Assembly: GCA_011524755.1 (NCBI GenBank)
Contig: WTJR01000047.1
Coordinates: forward strand, 1 to 7,753
Origin: Halieaceae bacterium
GTDB taxonomy: Bacteria > Pseudomonadota > Gammaproteobacteria > Pseudomonadales > Halieaceae
Length of the DNA stretch: 7,753 nt
Direction of reading: 5' to 3'
The position numbers and the translations under genes were made by a program. The notes under the pieces are model-generated. The model had not been told where the DNA came from and searched no databases. It saw only the letters and a list, made by a program, of their open reading frames with translations. Each line of letters begins with the position of its first letter. Within the stretch, counting starts at the first letter, position 1. This document shows positions 6,195-7,753 of the stretch, one piece after another.

Positions 6195-7205
6195 TTATGC
6201 AGCCTTCGCTGCGGGGAACCGAATGAACTCGTTAACCAGCGCTTGAGCAAAGCTCGTTGGATCCGGCCGCACGCCCGTCAGCACACCGCGTGTTCTCAAC
6301 TCCGATTCCAGTGTGTCCAGAATATAATCGAGGGTCAGATCATCCGTCTTATCGGCCCACTTTGCTTTTTCTGCCTCGTCGGCAAAACAGTAGGCTTTCC
6401 ACGAAATTGAGTACCGCAAATCCTCCCATTGGTAACGCGCCACCTCACTACCATCGGGTTTAGCGAGCGACCAACCGGCACTTCCCTCAAAGGTTAACGT
6501 TGCACCTTTATCGATTTCGGGGAAAAACGACTTTGGCGTTACCCGCTCAACACCGTGAAACACCTTGTCAGTATCGATCAATATGGCGGTGTTGTGCGTT
6601 GCCGGCATGGATTCCCGTCGTCCCTGAGGACCCTCCGGAAAATAGGCAAACGCGCCGCCCGGATTCGCACCAAACCACGAGACGCAGGTGGCAATGGGGA
6701 TGCGATATTCATCAAACAAACCCGAGTGCAGCATAGTGACGAGGAGCCACTGCGGCATGCGCTTCCGATCCGCACCTCTAAACTCCGGAACATCGGTATG
6801 AATCGCTAATTCCTGCCCTGGTGTAAGAATATTGGCGTAAACGATCGCGGGCACAACCAGTGGACGACCTGTGACCTCTCCAGCGACCGCTAACAACTCC
6901 GGATGATTGAAAAACGCTTCGACGCCCGGCGCCTGAATGTCGTCACCATAGGCGTAGGTTTCTCGGAAATAATTGGTTCGCTGCGCTGCCGTACTGACGT
7001 CATCACTGTTACCCAGGCCATCGATGCCGTGCTGAATGTAGTTGAAGGCGGCATCGAAACGTTGCGGTAATGACTCGCCAATTCCGTCATTAAGTGCTTC
7101 TTCCGCGTAGGTACGAAACACGCGTCGTTCCTCGGCGATACGCAACATGGTTGTCGCTTCTTCCGCCGACATAAACGGGCTCATGGCCTTATAGCTCGCT
7201 CGCAT
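6195..7205 (-). CDS. Putative Fe(II)/2-oxoglutarate dioxygenase-like protein
   Basis: Cytoplasmic 336-aa protein that I do not recognise by name. Residue spacing suggests the double-stranded beta-helix fold of Fe(II)/2-oxoglutarate oxygenases. ILTPGQELAIHTD (126-138) gives the HxD pair H136 and D138. GGAFAYFPEG (183-192) and NTAILIDTDKVFHGVERV (205-222) give the distal H217. YSISW after R264 (264-269) gives an RxS pair (R264, S266) like that which binds the 2-oxoglutarate carboxylate. R264 lies 47 residues after H217, further than usual, with an insertion at about 223-258. The N-terminal third is mostly helical. The ATG at 7205 has a strong AGGAG (7215-7219) nine bases upstream. It lies 122 bp behind the quinone oxidoreductase gene on the same strand. 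The substrate is unknown, and the enzyme class rests on motifs only. Confidence 0.72.
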   Translation of the reverse strand: MRASYKAMSPFMSAEEATTMLRIAEERRVFRTYAEEALNDGIGESLPQRFDAAFNYIQHGIDGLGNSDDVSTAAQRTNYFRETYAYGDDIQAPGVEAFFNHPELLAVAGEVTGRPLVVPAIVYANILTPGQELAIHTDVPEFRGADRKRMPQWLLVTMLHSGLFDEYRIPIATCVSWFGANPGGAFAYFPEGPQGRRESMPATHNTAILIDTDKVFHGVERVTPKSFFPEIDKGATLTFEGSAGWSLAKPDGSEVARYQWEDLRYSISWKAYCFADEAEKAKWADKTDDLTLDYILDTLESELRTRGVLTGVRPDPTSFAQALVNEFIRFPAAKAA

Positions 7206-7327
7206 ACGCGAATACTCCTAGATATTATTTTTGTTGTTCGTTGCCTGTTTTATCGCGTATCAGACTCAGTCTCAATGGTGGTTTTTCCCGGAACGGGACC
7301 CAGCAGGCAAGCTATAGGAACCTTAAC
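7206..7327 (-). other. Intergenic leader between quinone oxidoreductase and dioxygenase-like gene
   Basis: The 122-bp gap holds several small dyads: AGACT-C-AGTCT (7262-7272) and TCCCG-GAA-CGGGA (7286-7298). The second is flanked by five T on the plus strand, so on the minus strand it is followed by A and does not form an intrinsic terminator for the upstream gene. A loose TTGAGA / ATAAAA pair on the minus strand could serve as a promoter for the dioxygenase-like gene, but both boxes are weak. Co-transcription with the upstream gene remains possible. Confidence 0.3.
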
Positions 7328-7333
7328 TTAAGG
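7321..7333. repeat. 13-bp perfect palindrome at the quinone oxidoreductase stop
   Basis: CCTTAA-C-TTAAGG is symmetric about one central base and contains the TAA stop (7328-7330) of the minus-strand gene. No T-run follows, so it is not a standard terminator. It could be a protein-binding site or chance in a short AT-rich stretch. Confidence 0.35.
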
Positions 7334-7753
7334 AATCAGGACCGAACTTCCGGTCGTACGGCGCCCTTCCAGGTCGTTATGCGCCCTAACAACGTCACTC
7401 AGTGGGTAACGCTGATTCACATCCACCGTGAGATGCCCCGCTTCTATGAGGCCAAAAATACGGTCCGCCGATGCCTGCATCCACCCTGGTCGCGCCATGT
7501 GAGTAGCTAGGGTTGGACGCGTAAAATAGAGCGATCCGGACAGGGCAAGCTCCCCGGGAACGACAGCATCAATGGGACCTGATGCATTGCCAAAACTGAC
7601 GAATGTACCTAGAGGCGCAAGTAAGCCGAGACTCAATCGATAGGTCGATCGACCCACACTGTCGTAGACCACAGGAAATCCATCAGGTGCATAAGCTCGA
7701 AGCTTATCGGATAGCTCAGGATCGTCGCTCAACAAGCAGGCTTCAGCACCATG
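7328..7753 (-). CDS. qorA: NADPH:quinone oxidoreductase, QorA type (3' part; N-terminus beyond window)
   Basis: C-terminal 141 residues of a zinc-independent medium-chain dehydrogenase/reductase that reduces quinones with NADPH in the cytoplasm. The frame is open to the right edge, so about 180 N-terminal residues of the usual 325 or so lie outside. Counting from the window edge, YDSVGR (30-35), SFGNASG (53-59), GSLYFTRPTL (73-82), a YPLSDVVRAHNDLE stretch near 115-130 and the terminal GSSVLIP match the E. coli QorA C-terminus closely. This part includes the end of the Rossmann cofactor domain and the substrate-side strands. An internal TTG at 7735 is not the true start, because coding continues upstream in frame. 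The stop lies inside a 13-bp palindrome, and the dioxygenase-like gene follows on the same strand. Confidence 0.93.
   Translation of the reverse strand, partial: HGAEACLLSDDPELSDKLRAYAPDGFPVVYDSVGRSTYRLSLGLLAPLGTFVSFGNASGPIDAVVPGELALSGSLYFTRPTLATHMARPGWMQASADRIFGLIEAGHLTVDVNQRYPLSDVVRAHNDLEGRRTTGSSVLIP

Noticed and set aside
6199..6212. Hairpin GCAGC-CTTC-GCTGC as a terminator between convergent genes
   Set aside because: It lies within the last codons of the dioxygenase-like gene, an Ala-rich stretch, and no T-run follows on either strand.
7286..7298. Hairpin TCCCG-GAA-CGGGA as an intrinsic terminator for qorA
   Set aside because: The run of five T lies on the 5' side on the plus strand, so in the minus-strand transcript the stem is followed by A, not U.
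1..7753. Defence system, phage, mobile element or biosynthetic cluster
   Set aside because: All seven real genes belong to housekeeping or catabolic families; no nuclease, transposase, integrase, toxin-antitoxin pair, regular spaced repeats or synthase was found.

Overview
The window looks like an ordinary, densely packed chromosomal segment of a marine-type gammaproteobacterium. Gene starts, overlaps and Shine-Dalgarno sites are typical of proteobacteria, base composition is even and moderate in GC, and the protein styles resemble those of Halieaceae/OM60-type heterotrophs. That placement is an inference from protein character only, since there is no rRNA or marker gene here. I see no tRNA, rRNA, CRISPR array, insertion sequence, integrase or phage gene.

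Layout from left to right. Bases 1-1118 (minus) hold most of a Spinster-like MFS transporter whose C-terminal end runs off the left edge. A 191-bp divergent intergenic region follows, with a nested inverted repeat, a likely extended -10 promoter and a possible short leader ORF. Bases 1310-2668 (plus) encode a second, complete MFS transporter of a different subgroup. It converges on a signal-peptide-bearing metal-dependent amidohydrolase (2735-4387, minus). Upstream of the hydrolase lies a GNAT acetyltransferase (4492-4941, minus), separated from it by a leader with a perfect 8+8 bp inverted repeat. A 108-bp divergent gap separates the GNAT gene from a FAD/NAD(P)-dependent oxidoreductase (5050-6171, plus). 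That gene converges, with only 23 bp between, on a putative Fe(II)/2-oxoglutarate dioxygenase-like protein (6195-7205, minus). Behind it is the 3' part of a quinone oxidoreductase gene of the QorA type (7328-7753, minus), whose N-terminal part lies beyond the right edge.

How the genes might work together is only suggestive. An exported hydrolase next to a permease fits periplasmic cleavage of a small amide or peptide-like compound and uptake of the product. On the right, a quinone reductase, an oxygenase-like protein and a flavoprotein form a redox-flavoured neighbourhood. No pathway can be named from sequence alone. The best leads for follow-up are the dioxygenase-like protein of unknown substrate, the flavoprotein with an atypical FAD-binding loop, and the inverted repeats in the two regulatory regions. 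I find no convincing evidence of a wholly new multi-gene system.
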